The notes under the pieces: model-generated | Seen by the model: only the letters and a program-made list of their open reading frames with translations | Databases searched by the model: none | Told to the model about the DNA's origin: nothing | Made by a program: the position numbers and the translations under genes | Shown: positions 51,334 to 60,998 of the stretch, piece by piece | Numbering within the stretch: position 1 is the stretch's first letter | Layout: every line of letters starts with the position of its first letter | From: Bog-473 sp036268485 | Lineage (GTDB): Bacteria; Actinomycetota; Acidimicrobiia; Acidimicrobiales; RAAP-2 | Direction of reading: 5' to 3' | Assembly (NCBI GenBank): GCA_036268485.1 | Contig: DATAUC010000109.1 | Span: 211,572-275,571, forward strand | Length of the DNA: 64,000 nt

Positions 51334-52830
51334 TCATTGCGATCTTTTACGGAGGGCGAGAGCGGCCGAGCGAGATGCATGCCAACGAAGTGTCCTAAGG
51401 CTCCTAGCTGAATAAGGTCCACGCGCGAACCTTGTGAGTGGACGACGAGGACCTTCCACCACACTTTTGGCATGACTGAAGGTCTCAAAACCCGCGCGCC
51501 CGTGGTACTTCCCAGTGCCGCTTGCGCCGACTCCACCGAACGGCATGGATTCCACTCCAACGTGCAACAGAATGTCATTCAACGTGACGCCACCGCTAAC
51601 AGTTCGTTGCAGGAATCGTTCACGCTCATGGGTGTCCTTACCGAAGTAATACGCAGCGAGAGGTCGCGGGCGCGCATTGATTCGCTGAATGACATCGTCG
51701 ATCGACGAGTACGTGTGGATTGGCAGGATGGGTCCGAACAGCTCTTCACGGCATACCGACATAGTGTCATCGGAGTTCAGCACCAACGTAGGGGGAACTA
51801 GCCGACGGTTACCATCATCGTTGATCGACACCAACTCAAGTACCTGCGCGCCCTTGGCCCGCGCATCAGAAAGATGGTTGCAAAGACGTTTGAAGTGATC
51901 CTGGTTGATCACCGCAGTGGCATCGTCCCCCATGCCGTTGGGAAAACACTGCTGCGCTGCAGCCGTGAGGGCCTCCACCAAACGGTCACGCCGATTCTCC
52001 GGTACATATGCATGGTCGGGCGCGACACAGAATTGTCCGGCGTTGAGTGTTTTCCCAAATATTAGCGCCGTCGCGACCTGTTTCAGATCGACGTCATGAT
52101 CAATAACTACAGGGCATTGTCCTCCGAGCTCAAGCGTTACTGGAACTAGATTCACCGCTGCGGCCTCCATGACCCGCCGACCAGTCGCAGTCGACCCGGT
52201 GAAGAAGATGTGGTCGAATGGAAGGCGGCAGAATTCGGCCGCAACTTCAGGACCACCTTCAATCACCGCTAGCTCACTGGGCTCAAAATACTCCGAGAGG
52301 ACCCGAGCGAGGACGTTCCCGGTCCGGCCAGTCACTTCGGAGACCTTGAGCATCGCTCGGTTGCCCGCTGCGAACGCCTGCCCCAACGGGTGAACCGACA
52401 GTGTTACCGGAAAATTCCAAGGGGAGATGATGCCTACAACCCCGAGTGGTTGGTAAATGGTCCGTGTCTTCAGACCAGCGGCGCGCAGGAAATGGCCCGC
52501 TGGTGAAGAACCGTCCTTCATCCACTTACGCACGCGCTTCTGAGAATGTCTAAGCGCGGACAGAGCTGCGGTGATATCAGTGGCAAACGACTGAACGGAG
52601 TTTCGCTGTCCAAAGTCTTCGGCGAGAGCCACGACAAGTTCATCGGAATTCTCGCCGATGGCGGCCATGAGCCGAGCAAGTCGATCGATTCGAATGTCTG
52701 CAGCCGGCGGGTTCTCGACTAGGGCTGCACGCCGTTGAAGATCGAGAACGCAATGGAGGTCTTGGCTCAATTTGTCTACCCGATCGAGTCCGCGAGGTGC
52801 GAGATCAGTTACATTGACGGCGAAGCGCAC
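51334..52830 (-). CDS. Aldehyde dehydrogenase, coniferyl-aldehyde dehydrogenase-like
   Basis: The 498-residue enzyme has QPLGVVGIISPWNFPV near residue 128, FFTGSTATGRRV near 214, the catalytic Glu in VTLELGGQCPVV and the nucleophilic Cys in NAGQFCVAPDHAYV near residue 271. The short N-terminus and the CVAPDHAYVP sequence fit the class 3/coniferyl aldehyde dehydrogenase group, which oxidises hydrophobic aldehydes. It follows the P450 by 19 bases, so a P450-alcohol-aldehyde-acid series is likely, with the CoA-transferase next. Confidence 0.93.
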   Translation of the reverse strand: MRFAVNVTDLAPRGLDRVDKLSQDLHCVLDLQRRAALVENPPAADIRIDRLARLMAAIGENSDELVVALAEDFGQRNSVQSFATDITAALSALRHSQKRVRKWMKDGSSPAGHFLRAAGLKTRTIYQPLGVVGIISPWNFPVTLSVHPLGQAFAAGNRAMLKVSEVTGRTGNVLARVLSEYFEPSELAVIEGGPEVAAEFCRLPFDHIFFTGSTATGRRVMEAAAVNLVPVTLELGGQCPVVIDHDVDLKQVATALIFGKTLNAGQFCVAPDHAYVPENRRDRLVEALTAAAQQCFPNGMGDDATAVINQDHFKRLCNHLSDARAKGAQVLELVSINDDGNRRLVPPTLVLNSDDTMSVCREELFGPILPIHTYSSIDDVIQRINARPRPLAAYYFGKDTHERERFLQRTVSGGVTLNDILLHVGVESMPFGGVGASGTGKYHGRAGFETFSHAKSVVEGPRRPLTRFARGPYSARSLRTLRWHASRSAALALRKRSQ

Positions 52831-52849
52831 ACAGGAACATCGCCCGAAA

Positions 52850-54046
52850 CTACAATGTCTCGCTATTGAAGCTGATCGGCAGACTCTTAACTACGTGGAC
52901 ACCAAGCGGTGTCCCAAACTCGGGGATTCCGGATTGGCGCGGGTTCAGAAGTCTCCTCGGAAGCATCGTAAATGCTTCTTCAAGTTCGGTCCGAGCGATA
53001 TGCATTCCTAGACAACGGTGCGCACCAAATCCGAACGATACATGCGTCTCTCCATCGCGATCTGCATCAAAGGTTTCAGGATCTGGGAAAGCCCTCGGAT
53101 CGCGTCCAGCTGCCGCGAATGACACCATGAAGTAAGTCCCCGCAGGGTAATTGATGCCCTCGTATACAACGTCTTCATTCGCCATTCGGCCTGATACCGC
53201 TGCCGATACCCGGTACCGCAGGAGCTCTTCAACCATCAAAGGTGCGGAGCTGGGGTCGTCTACCAAACGGCGCCACAGTTCAGGCTTTTCCAGGAAAGTG
53301 AGCATGCCCCACGACAGCTGATTGGACGTCGTGTCGTAGCCGGCCACAAGAAGAAGCACCACAAGGCTGACCAGCTCCTCGTGTGTAAGCCGATCACCAC
53401 CATCGGTTATGTCCACCAAGGATTGAAGAAGGTCGTCGGACCTCTGACGAGATGCGATCAGCTCTTCGACATAATTCGAAAGACCGACCACTGCCGAATC
53501 CAGATCGGCAATGTCCTCGTCCACATTCATACTGAAACCCTTTCCCAGGTCCTGCACCCACCGCATGAAGCGGGGTACATCTTCCACGGGAACGCCAATG
53601 AGTCGACAGAGGACTCGCATGGTAAAGAGATCTGCGATATCAGTGGCGAAGTCGCATTCTCCCTGATCCGAAGTGTCATCCAGGATTTCTTGAAGGATCT
53701 CTCGCATCATCGGACGCGACTGGTCTGCTTCGCGGGCCGTAAACGCAGCAGCGACCATTCGACGCAGTCGGGCATGCGCTGGTCCCGATTGGCTAACGAG
53801 CATACCGCGCCACCAAGAATAAAACGGGCCCTCCGTAATCCCAAACATTGCGGCAGCAAGTTCGCCCGGTGTGGTCAGACGCCCATCTCTCAGGAGCTCG
53901 CGAATCGGCTGATGCCCGAGAACGACGGCACCGAAAGGACAGCGACCGATCTCTTCTTCCGCGAGTGCTTGGGAGTAAGCGCCGTACGGATCCGTCTGGA
54001 ATTCCTTGCCAAGCACATCTACAAATGGAAGTTCCTCAAGGCGCAT
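52850..54046 (-). CDS. Cytochrome P450
   Basis: The 398-residue class I P450 has the I-helix AGYDTTSNQ near residue 238, ExxR in VEELLRYR near 275, and the heme loop FGFGAHRCLGMHIAR with the axial Cys near residue 345. AGGAGAGA before the ATG supports the start. A strong leftward promoter lies at 54120-54147. It heads a probable operon with an aldehyde dehydrogenase and a CoA-transferase. The substrate is unknown; the ferredoxin at 60999 is the nearest electron donor gene. Confidence 0.94.
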   Translation of the reverse strand: MRLEELPFVDVLGKEFQTDPYGAYSQALAEEEIGRCPFGAVVLGHQPIRELLRDGRLTTPGELAAAMFGITEGPFYSWWRGMLVSQSGPAHARLRRMVAAAFTAREADQSRPMMREILQEILDDTSDQGECDFATDIADLFTMRVLCRLIGVPVEDVPRFMRWVQDLGKGFSMNVDEDIADLDSAVVGLSNYVEELIASRQRSDDLLQSLVDITDGGDRLTHEELVSLVVLLLVAGYDTTSNQLSWGMLTFLEKPELWRRLVDDPSSAPLMVEELLRYRVSAAVSGRMANEDVVYEGINYPAGTYFMVSFAAAGRDPRAFPDPETFDADRDGETHVSFGFGAHRCLGMHIARTELEEAFTMLPRRLLNPRQSGIPEFGTPLGVHVVKSLPISFNSETL

Positions 54047-54119
54047 CGGTGTCTCTCCTATCGAATCCCAATGGCATCAAGCCGGCGGCCCTGGTCTGGC
54101 AGATCGAATGCCCTTAGGC

Positions 54120-54147
54120 AATTTAGCATATATTGTGCATTTGTCAA
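54120..54147 (-). promoter_or_regulatory. Strong promoter of the P450 operon
   Basis: Leftward -35 TTGACA (54142-54147) and -10 TAAATT (54120-54125) are 16 bases apart, 74 bases before the P450 ATG. This is the closest match to a consensus -35 among the promoters I found in this window. Confidence 0.65.
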
Positions 54148-54200
54148 CGCCATCGCAACGGTAACCCGGCGCACACTGCGGGACACATACAGGGAGCATC

Positions 54201-55256
54201 GTGGAACAAGTGAAACGGGTCTTGAATATGCAAGCGTCCACAAAGTTCGGGCCCATTCCCGTGGGGCTAATGACGGCATTGCCCAACGCAGGCATCGGCC
54301 TTTCGATCCCGAAAGAGACGAGTGATTTGAACGCGTTCGCTGGAAGCCTGCAGGCGCGCGTAGGCTTGAGCGCGAAGTTGGGAAGGAAAATTAGAAGTCG
54401 CCGCCACGCAAGGACAGCTCCAATTGCACTTGGCGATGTCAGCGAAGAAGGAAAAGGACGAACCGCCCTTATTACAGGAGCTTCTTCGGGCATCGGTTGG
54501 TCAATCTCCGAGTTGCTCGCAGCGAAAGGGTACGACCTCATCGTCGTCTCCCGTCGTGAGGTCCGGCTGGAGGCCCTTCGTCGCGAGCTTGAGGGTCGCT
54601 GGAACGTTCGAGTTTTCGTGCTGGTATTCGATCTCGGTGGTGATGGAGCTGCACAAAACATCCATAGGCAGCTGCTTCGTCAAGGTCTAACCGTCGACTT
54701 CCTCGTCAACTGCGCTGGCTATGCGCTTTCGGGACCATATTTGAGTCACTCATGGGAGGAACAAGCACAGTTCGTGAATGTGATGGCAATTAATGTCGCG
54801 CAATTGTGTCGATTCCTCCTACCAACGATGCTCGAACGCGGATGGGGCCGAGTCCTCAACGTGAGCTCTCTGGCTGCGCTTATGCCCGGGACACCCAACA
54901 TGGTCTTGTATGCGGCATCGAAGGCATTTGTAGAGAAAATGACGGAGGGGCTTGCAATGGAATATCAGCAAGCTGGAATCAATTGCACCGTGAGTCTTCC
55001 AGGTATAACTGATACAGAATTGCTCGCGGAAGACACCTTCTCGGCCTATACGGAGAGCAGCCTCCTCGTACAACTGGCGGTGATGCGTCCGGAAACGGTG
55101 GCTCGCCAGGCGTATCTTGCGTGCATGCAGGGGAGGTACCGGATCGTTCATGGTTGGCACAACCGTGTCTGGGCGTTCAGCTTGACGCATATGCCTCATG
55201 CACTTCGGTACCGCATGTCGACCTTTACTGCCCGGGCCAGCCATCACAAGAGCTAA
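54201..55256 (+). CDS. SDR-family oxidoreductase with N-terminal extension
   Basis: The 351-residue protein has an SDR core starting at residue 88 (ALITGASSGIG), with VNCAGYALSG, NVSSLAAL and YAASK near residue 240. The fold is closest to DltE/YqjQ-type SDRs. About 85 residues precede the core and match nothing I know; a good AGGGAG ribosome site before the GTG at 54201 argues that they are translated. The C-terminus (ALRYRMSTFTAR) is of the hydroxysteroid-dehydrogenase-like kind. It is divergent from the P450 gene and is the only rightward gene between 34 and 63 kb. Confidence 0.82.
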   Translation: MEQVKRVLNMQASTKFGPIPVGLMTALPNAGIGLSIPKETSDLNAFAGSLQARVGLSAKLGRKIRSRRHARTAPIALGDVSEEGKGRTALITGASSGIGWSISELLAAKGYDLIVVSRREVRLEALRRELEGRWNVRVFVLVFDLGGDGAAQNIHRQLLRQGLTVDFLVNCAGYALSGPYLSHSWEEQAQFVNVMAINVAQLCRFLLPTMLERGWGRVLNVSSLAALMPGTPNMVLYAASKAFVEKMTEGLAMEYQQAGINCTVSLPGITDTELLAEDTFSAYTESSLLVQLAVMRPETVARQAYLACMQGRYRIVHGWHNRVWAFSLTHMPHALRYRMSTFTARASHHKS

Positions 55257-55460
55257 GGAGCTCTCGCGTTCTCCAACATCGTCAAGGAGAAGGAGATTCA
55301 TCTTATCGCGACGATTATTCCTCTCATTCATGCTTCGACTGAACCCATGGATGTCTTCCACGGATCTCGCTGCACGACTGACATAACTGCCCGCCGTTGG
55401 CGAAGATTCTCGGATCTGAAACATCCTGTCGTTGAGATCGCCACTCGATCCTCAACCATC

Positions 55461-56363
55461 TCAGGAATCCAGCTTAAATACCTCGATAGCATTTTCTCGC
55501 AAGAACTTTGGCCACACTTCTTCACTGAACGCAACATTGGGCATTTCTTCAAAGATTCGGTCCAAGGACAAGCCAATTGGAAAGTAGCCCGCGTACATGA
55601 TCTTGTCGGACCCACGAGTGTTTGCATACTCAATGATTTCCTTCGGGTAATACTTTGGGGCGAAGGCAGATGTCGAGTAATACAGGTTCGGCCACTTCAG
55701 CATGAGCTTGACCGCTAAGGCAGTCCACGGCTCCGCACCATGCCGCATCACAACTCGGAGTTCAGGGAAGTCGTAGCACACCTCATCGAGCAGTCCGACC
55801 TCTTGGGCAGCGTAAGGAACCCTGGGACCAGGTACTCCGATACAGATGCAAACCGGAATATCGAGCTCCACGCATTTCGCATAGACAGGGTACAGCCGCT
55901 TGTCGTTCGCGGGCACCTGCGGCGTGTATCCGCAGGGGAACACTGTCACCGCTTTAATCGCAAACCGTTCGTAAAGATCTACCAATTTGCGGATAGCTCG
56001 CATACCTTGATTTGGGTCGATGCTGTACGAGCCAAAGAACCGATCAGGATGCTCCCGCAAAGCCTTTTGAGCGACCACGTCCTTATGGCTCACAGGAATC
56101 ATTGCTCGCTCCACACCATTGCGATCCATGAACGGCAGGAGCAGGTCCGCTCCCTGGGGAATCTCCTCTTCGAGGGAACGATCAAAGCTTTCAGCTTGAT
56201 CACTGAACGGAACGTCCTTGAACATGTATTGGACGGGAAAGTTCGAATCCTTCGATCCCTCCTTCAACGCGGTGCGCAAGAAGTCGAATTGCTCTGTCGC
56301 ATGCTTTCCTGCCTTCGTATCCATCATCAAGTCGATAACACCAATGTTGGTCGGCATACTCAT
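55461..56363 (-). CDS. Amidohydrolase-fold protein lacking metal ligands
   Basis: The 300-residue protein follows the amidohydrolase-2 pattern (GADLLLPFMDRNGVERAMIPVS, HPDRFFGSYSIDPNQG, RHGAEPW). However, the N-terminal HxH is IDLMMD (Met 13, Asp 15), and the usual GSDYP Asp near the C-terminus is YAGYFP. Only one of the usual histidines (RHGAEPW) is clear. It may be a metal-free enzyme, a binding protein or a structural partner. It is the last gene of the leftward AveC-to-amidohydrolase series and has a good AAGGAAG ribosome site. Confidence 0.82.
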   Translation of the reverse strand: MSMPTNIGVIDLMMDTKAGKHATEQFDFLRTALKEGSKDSNFPVQYMFKDVPFSDQAESFDRSLEEEIPQGADLLLPFMDRNGVERAMIPVSHKDVVAQKALREHPDRFFGSYSIDPNQGMRAIRKLVDLYERFAIKAVTVFPCGYTPQVPANDKRLYPVYAKCVELDIPVCICIGVPGPRVPYAAQEVGLLDEVCYDFPELRVVMRHGAEPWTALAVKLMLKWPNLYYSTSAFAPKYYPKEIIEYANTRGSDKIMYAGYFPIGLSLDRIFEEMPNVAFSEEVWPKFLRENAIEVFKLDS

Positions 56364-56433
56364 GGCTACTTCCTTCCTATGAGTTGGTGGTCCAGAGCCA
56401 TCTAGAACTTCTCAGGTCGACTGCAATTCGGCG

Positions 56434-58062
56434 TTATTTCGCACCTTGACTAGCTCGACGATCCTGACGGTCGACAGACAGGCCCATCTCTTGGAAATCC
56501 CAGGTGTCCAAAGTCAGACCCCGTTCTCGAAGTTCGTGCTTCGTGACTCGGCCCATTGAGTTACGCGGGAGGCTCGGGAGGACTTCAACGTACCGTGGCA
56601 CGGCAAAATAGGGGAGATCCACAGCAAACCGATCAAAGAGGATTTTCGGGGTTATGGAAGAGGCATCCGTTAGAACAAGACAGACCTTGATCTCCTCTTC
56701 AGTCATCGAAGAGGGAACCCCATGAACGGCGACATCTGCGACACCATCAATCTGTCGGATAGCGGTCTCCAGTTCGAGGGAGGAGACGTTCTCGCCCCGA
56801 CGACGAATGGCATCCTTCTTGCGGTCGACAAAGTGTAGATACCCGTCACCGTCGACCCGGCCAAGGTCGCCCGTGTGATGCCACAGATTCCTCTGAGCTG
56901 AAACCGTAGCGTCAGGATTATTCCAATACCCACTAAACATTCCGTCAGGGATCAGAGAGCGAACTACCAGCTCCCCGGCAACCCCTGAGGCAACTTCCAC
57001 ATCGTGGTCATCCACAATCCGGATCTCGATCCATGGCGCCGCCCGCCCGAGAGAATCCCGCCTGCGCGGATTCGATCCTGAGTTCAATGTGACGGGAGTG
57101 CATTCCGTCTGACCAAACAGCTCGCTGTTCATGGCCACGCCGAACCGGTCCTCGAAAGCCAACTGCAGCGGCGGACTTAGGGGTCCCAAAGCTGCTGAAC
57201 GAATGGCGTGGTTCCGATCTCCGTCGGAAGATGCGGTGGCAAGCACAGCGGTAGCAATCATCCCTGGACCGAACAGCAGCGTGGCCTTTTCGTCACGTGC
57301 TCGATTAATGAATTGACTCGCAGAAAATTCAGGTTCGAACACAACAGACACTCCCGAAAGGAGCGTGAACATAAGCGCGTTGCCCTGTCCGCCCATATGG
57401 TAGAGGGGAAGGACTGTGAGAAGAATGTCGTCTGAATTGGGTTCAAAGAATTTCTGATACCCAATCCCTGTCTGGATGTAGTAGCCGTGCGTGCAGATAC
57501 AGCCCTTCGGCATTCCGGTTGTGCCCGAGGTGTAGAGAACTGACACAACATCGGACGGGATGCTCTGAAGTTCGGGCCTCGACACTCCCGACTTAACGAC
57601 GTCGTCGTATCTCAAGCAGACGACTGGTTCGTCTACTTTTGGATGTGACTCATCAAGGACTACTAGCCGCTGGAGACTAGGAAGTTCTCCCAATAGAGGA
57701 CGGACAGTCTCCAGTCCTGCTTGGTCAACAACTAAAGTGCTAACCGACGAGTCCAACAGCTGGTGCCGGAGAAACTCCCCCTTGAGATATACATTCAAAG
57801 GAACCTGGATGGCGCCCAACTTGGCCAACGAGAAGAAGCAGTCCAACATCTCGATCCGATTCGGCAAAATGATTCCAACAGTTTCGCCCGGGACAACTCC
57901 AGCGGCGAAAAATCCCCGAGCCACGGCCTCGGCGCGAGATTCCATTTCACCGTAGGTTCTCTCTTCCGAGCCGCACGTGACGAAGGGACGGTTGGGTACC
58001 TCCGACGCACGTATCCGAAGGACCTCTGGAATCGTCGTCCGATTGGATTCTACCGGAATCAT
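56434..58062 (-). CDS. Acyl-CoA synthetase (AMP-forming), CaiC-like
   Basis: The 542-residue ANL ligase has VLYTSGTTGMPKGCICTHG near residue 172, NSELFGQTECTPV near 310, HTGDLGRVDGDGYLHFVDRKKDAIRRRGENVSS near 400, and a C-terminal NSMGRVTKHEL whose lysine is the adenylation residue. The FVDRKKDAIRRRGENVSSLELE block is typical of crotonobetaine/carnitine-CoA ligase-like and steroid-acid ligases. It would activate an acid made by the Rieske or P450 steps in the same operon. Confidence 0.93.
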   Translation of the reverse strand: MIPVESNRTTIPEVLRIRASEVPNRPFVTCGSEERTYGEMESRAEAVARGFFAAGVVPGETVGIILPNRIEMLDCFFSLAKLGAIQVPLNVYLKGEFLRHQLLDSSVSTLVVDQAGLETVRPLLGELPSLQRLVVLDESHPKVDEPVVCLRYDDVVKSGVSRPELQSIPSDVVSVLYTSGTTGMPKGCICTHGYYIQTGIGYQKFFEPNSDDILLTVLPLYHMGGQGNALMFTLLSGVSVVFEPEFSASQFINRARDEKATLLFGPGMIATAVLATASSDGDRNHAIRSAALGPLSPPLQLAFEDRFGVAMNSELFGQTECTPVTLNSGSNPRRRDSLGRAAPWIEIRIVDDHDVEVASGVAGELVVRSLIPDGMFSGYWNNPDATVSAQRNLWHHTGDLGRVDGDGYLHFVDRKKDAIRRRGENVSSLELETAIRQIDGVADVAVHGVPSSMTEEEIKVCLVLTDASSITPKILFDRFAVDLPYFAVPRYVEVLPSLPRNSMGRVTKHELRERGLTLDTWDFQEMGLSVDRQDRRASQGAK

Positions 58063-58183
58063 GCGGCTGTGATCTTCTGTCGGCTTACGGACACGTTCCT
58101 GTAACCGACGCTCGATGCTTCTTGAGGGACTTCACCAGTACAGGCTGGCGCCGATACAGGCCGCCACTGGAACATCGCTCTAT

Positions 58184-59209
58184 TCACCTGACCGCCTCGT
58201 CGACTCGGTCGGCCGCAAAGATGCCCTTCGCGTCCTGTCTCGGATAGAACTGCGCTATCCACCGACGAAACCGAGGAAAGTACAACTCTTCGTGGCCGGC
58301 GTATGGAGGTCGCTCTACGTAGCGCTGATTCTCCCAGATTCGGAAATCATTTGAGATCTGAAGGTGCTGTGCCTCCATCATCTTCATCGCCCGCTGATCC
58401 GCGAGTCCATCCGGCGAACCATCCACCTTGGCCGTAGTCGTGCTAAAGACCATTGATTGTCCGTCGTCGACGGGCGTGACGCAGACAATTTGCAGCATCA
58501 ACAAATCCTCTAGCGAAAACCGAACCACTCCAATTCCCATGCATGACTCTGTTGCGATTAGTCCGACAACCGGACCGTTGGGCGTCAGCCAAGAAGGCTC
58601 TCGTCCGCCGCCAAACTTGAGCTCATAGTCCACAAAGAGATTCGGTCCGCTTTCCTCCCAACGGACGATTGACGCTGGCTCGGCCGCACCGTGAACGAAC
58701 GGAAAGTGAAGCACATCGGGCGCATTTTCCAGGTATTGGGGTGGAATCATGCTTCGAATACCACCGGACCAGTAGGAGAGTGGGGCGAAATGCTCAAGGT
58801 CGCTGAACTCCGGTGCCCCCTCCCAATTCCAAAGAGGATCTCGGCCTAACGAGTCGAACCACACAACGATAAGGCCACTGAGTTCGGCAACGTGCCATTC
58901 TCGTAGAGAGATGCGAGGGTTGGCGCGAGCAACGTTGGGAATCCGGCAGTTCTTGCCATCTGGACCGAATTCCCAGCCATGAAATGGACACGCGATATTC
59001 TCCCCGACTACCTGCCCGCCTTCTCCGATGTTTGCTCCGAGGTGGGGGCAGAAGGCATCCGCAACGCGGACTGTTCCTCCTTCGGTTCGAAAGAGGATGA
59101 CCTCCATTCCAAATATGCGGAGACGCTTGACGTCGCCGGGCTTTAGAGCATCAGACCATTCCAGTTGGAACCAGCCCGTCGGATGACCTTGATACGAGTA
59201 ACTTTGCAT
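58184..59209 (-). CDS. Rieske non-heme iron oxygenase (KshA-like)
   Basis: The 341-residue oxygenase has a Rieske [2Fe-2S] centre (Cys 54, His 56, Cys 74, His 77 in CPHLG and CPFHGW) and a mononuclear iron site in ENAPDVLHFPFVH (Asn 162, Asp 165, His 168, His 173). The single-component arrangement resembles 3-ketosteroid 9alpha-hydroxylase oxygenase and terpenoid relatives. It needs a reductase, which is not encoded here. It would hydroxylate a ring carbon. It lies between the SCP2-domain gene and the CoA ligase gene in one direction. Confidence 0.92.
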   Translation of the reverse strand: MQSYSYQGHPTGWFQLEWSDALKPGDVKRLRIFGMEVILFRTEGGTVRVADAFCPHLGANIGEGGQVVGENIACPFHGWEFGPDGKNCRIPNVARANPRISLREWHVAELSGLIVVWFDSLGRDPLWNWEGAPEFSDLEHFAPLSYWSGGIRSMIPPQYLENAPDVLHFPFVHGAAEPASIVRWEESGPNLFVDYELKFGGGREPSWLTPNGPVVGLIATESCMGIGVVRFSLEDLLMLQIVCVTPVDDGQSMVFSTTTAKVDGSPDGLADQRAMKMMEAQHLQISNDFRIWENQRYVERPPYAGHEELYFPRFRRWIAQFYPRQDAKGIFAADRVDEAVR

Positions 59210-59264
59210 CCCTGTTCCCTCCGTTCTTTGTGCTCGATCTAGCTGGTACTGCGAGGCATCAGAC

Positions 59265-59786
59265 CTATTCGTAGACAGGATCTAGGCGAGTGAGCATGTC
59301 GATCATGTAGGAGAACTTCTTCATGTGACGGAGAAGAGTCGCCCGGTTCCCATCCATTTGGAGCTGCGCCGACGACATTGCAGACATCGGACTCATTTCC
59401 TTCGTGATAACGGCCTTCCATGTGGCCGAAGTCGCACTGATGGTGAAGTCAGCTTCGCGCTGGCCACGTCCGGCGAGCTCCACCACTTCAGAAATTTCTC
59501 CCTTGTCAAAGTTCAGGAAAAACACCCTGTCGACCGAGTCGACAAAGATATAGACCATCGAGTACGTGATGGGTGTCGCCATCTTTCGCCAGGTTTCATC
59601 TCCGTTGAGCAAATTTGCAAGGGCCTCGAAGAACCCGATCGTGCCGAATAGCGGTTGAGTCATTGTTTCCCCCGGGTAGCCGTGGCTGAATTGCGGCAAC
59701 ACATACTCCTCAGTGACGCCGGGTGAAGGGTCGCCGCGACGGGGCCGGGCTCGTCCTGTTGGACCCGACTCATTTCCGTTGTCCAC
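59265..59786 (-). CDS. SCP2 sterol-binding-domain protein
   Basis: The roughly 173-residue protein has the SCP2 beta-sheet pattern: MVYIFVDSVDRVFFLNFDKGEI, a following EADFTISATSATWKAVITKE segment and LQMDGNRATLLRHMKKF. SCP2 domains bind sterols and acyl-CoAs in a hydrophobic cavity. The GTG at 59786 shares one base with the P450 TAG; the ATG at 59663 with GGGGGA upstream would drop a low-complexity 41-residue N-terminus. Position between P450 and Rieske genes fits a carrier that presents a hydrophobic substrate. Confidence 0.82.
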   Translation of the reverse strand: MDNGNESGPTGRARPRRGDPSPGVTEEYVLPQFSHGYPGETMTQPLFGTIGFFEALANLLNGDETWRKMATPITYSMVYIFVDSVDRVFFLNFDKGEISEVVELAGRGQREADFTISATSATWKAVITKEMSPMSAMSSAQLQMDGNRATLLRHMKKFSYMIDMLTRLDPVYE

Positions 59787-60994
59787 TACGCCGATTCCCG
59801 CGACGTCGGAGTTGCCGTCTTGCCGAGGCGATGGCCAACATTGAACTTCACAGGCAAAGCGGAGATTCCACGAGACATTCCGCCGTATCGAACAATGCCA
59901 TCGTCCACGAGTTCGTAATCTGGCAAACGCTTAAGTACTTCTTCGATCATCACCTGGAGCTCGAGACGCGCGAGGTGGGCGCCCAAGCATCGGTGTGGTC
60001 CTGCGCCAAACCCGAAGTGACGGTTAGGGCTTCGATCAAATGAAATTCGCTCTGGATCGGCGAACTCCGCTGGATCATGGTTCGCAGCGAGCCAGTTCAG
60101 CGCAACGCGTTCCCCTGCCGGAATGCTCACTCCACGAATTTCAACATCCTGGGTAATAACTCGACCTTCGAGGGCCACGGGAGTAACAAAGCGAAGCAAC
60201 TCTTCGACGGCCTTTGGGATGCGGCTGAGATCGTCGGTCAGCTCACGTCGTAGTTCCTGGCGGCGAGCCAACACTTGCAGCATGTTTGCTCCTCCATTTG
60301 CCGTCGTATCCATTCCCGCAATAACCAACATCGCCATCATGCAGGTGAACTCCTCTGGGAGGATTGACCGATCATCAATCGATATCGTCAACATCAGACT
60401 TGGCAAGTCAACAAGAGGGTCTTGCGGCCTGGCCATCCGGTCGTCATACATCTCAAAGAAATACTCGAACATATCCCCGGTCGCCTCAAGGTCACCTGCC
60501 ACTTGCATCTGACGAACCGCCCAATCCCGAAACTTGTCCCTGTCCTCGGCGGGTATCGACAGAAAGTGCGGAATGACTGCTCCCGGGAGTGCTCCCGCTA
60601 AATCCCGAGCAAGATCGGCTGAACCGTTTTCGATGAATCCGTCAATGAGCTCGGTGACGGCTCGATGTATCTCGTCACCAAATGCGCCGACACCAATGGG
60701 TGAGAAACGGTGCAGGAGAGGTGCTCGGAACTGAATGTGCTGCGGCGGATCTATTTCGATGGGCGGCATACGTACAGGAAAACCATGGTCGGGAATACCC
60801 AGACCGTGATTGGATGAGAAGACTGCAGGATTTCGGGCCGCAGTAGCGACATCCTCATAGGTGAACAACGTCCAGTGTCCCCCGTATTGATCTGTGTGAG
60901 CTACTGGGCATTCAGTTCTAGCTTCAGACAGGAGCTCGAAGGGGTCTTCCATTGCTGCGATTGCAATGTGGTCATAGCTGTGTCGAACGTTCAT
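59786..60994 (-). CDS. Cytochrome P450
   Basis: The 402-residue class I P450 has the I-helix AGMDTTANG near residue 230, ExxR in VEELLRFV near 268 and the heme loop FGFGAGPHRCLGAHLAR with the axial Cys near residue 349. The family resembles CYPs that oxidise terpenoids or fatty acids. The ferredoxin gene lies immediately upstream with a 4-base gap, so this pair is a self-contained P450/electron-donor unit lacking only its reductase. Confidence 0.94.
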   Translation of the reverse strand: MNVRHSYDHIAIAAMEDPFELLSEARTECPVAHTDQYGGHWTLFTYEDVATAARNPAVFSSNHGLGIPDHGFPVRMPPIEIDPPQHIQFRAPLLHRFSPIGVGAFGDEIHRAVTELIDGFIENGSADLARDLAGALPGAVIPHFLSIPAEDRDKFRDWAVRQMQVAGDLEATGDMFEYFFEMYDDRMARPQDPLVDLPSLMLTISIDDRSILPEEFTCMMAMLVIAGMDTTANGGANMLQVLARRQELRRELTDDLSRIPKAVEELLRFVTPVALEGRVITQDVEIRGVSIPAGERVALNWLAANHDPAEFADPERISFDRSPNRHFGFGAGPHRCLGAHLARLELQVMIEEVLKRLPDYELVDDGIVRYGGMSRGISALPVKFNVGHRLGKTATPTSRESA

Positions 60995-60998
60995 TGGT

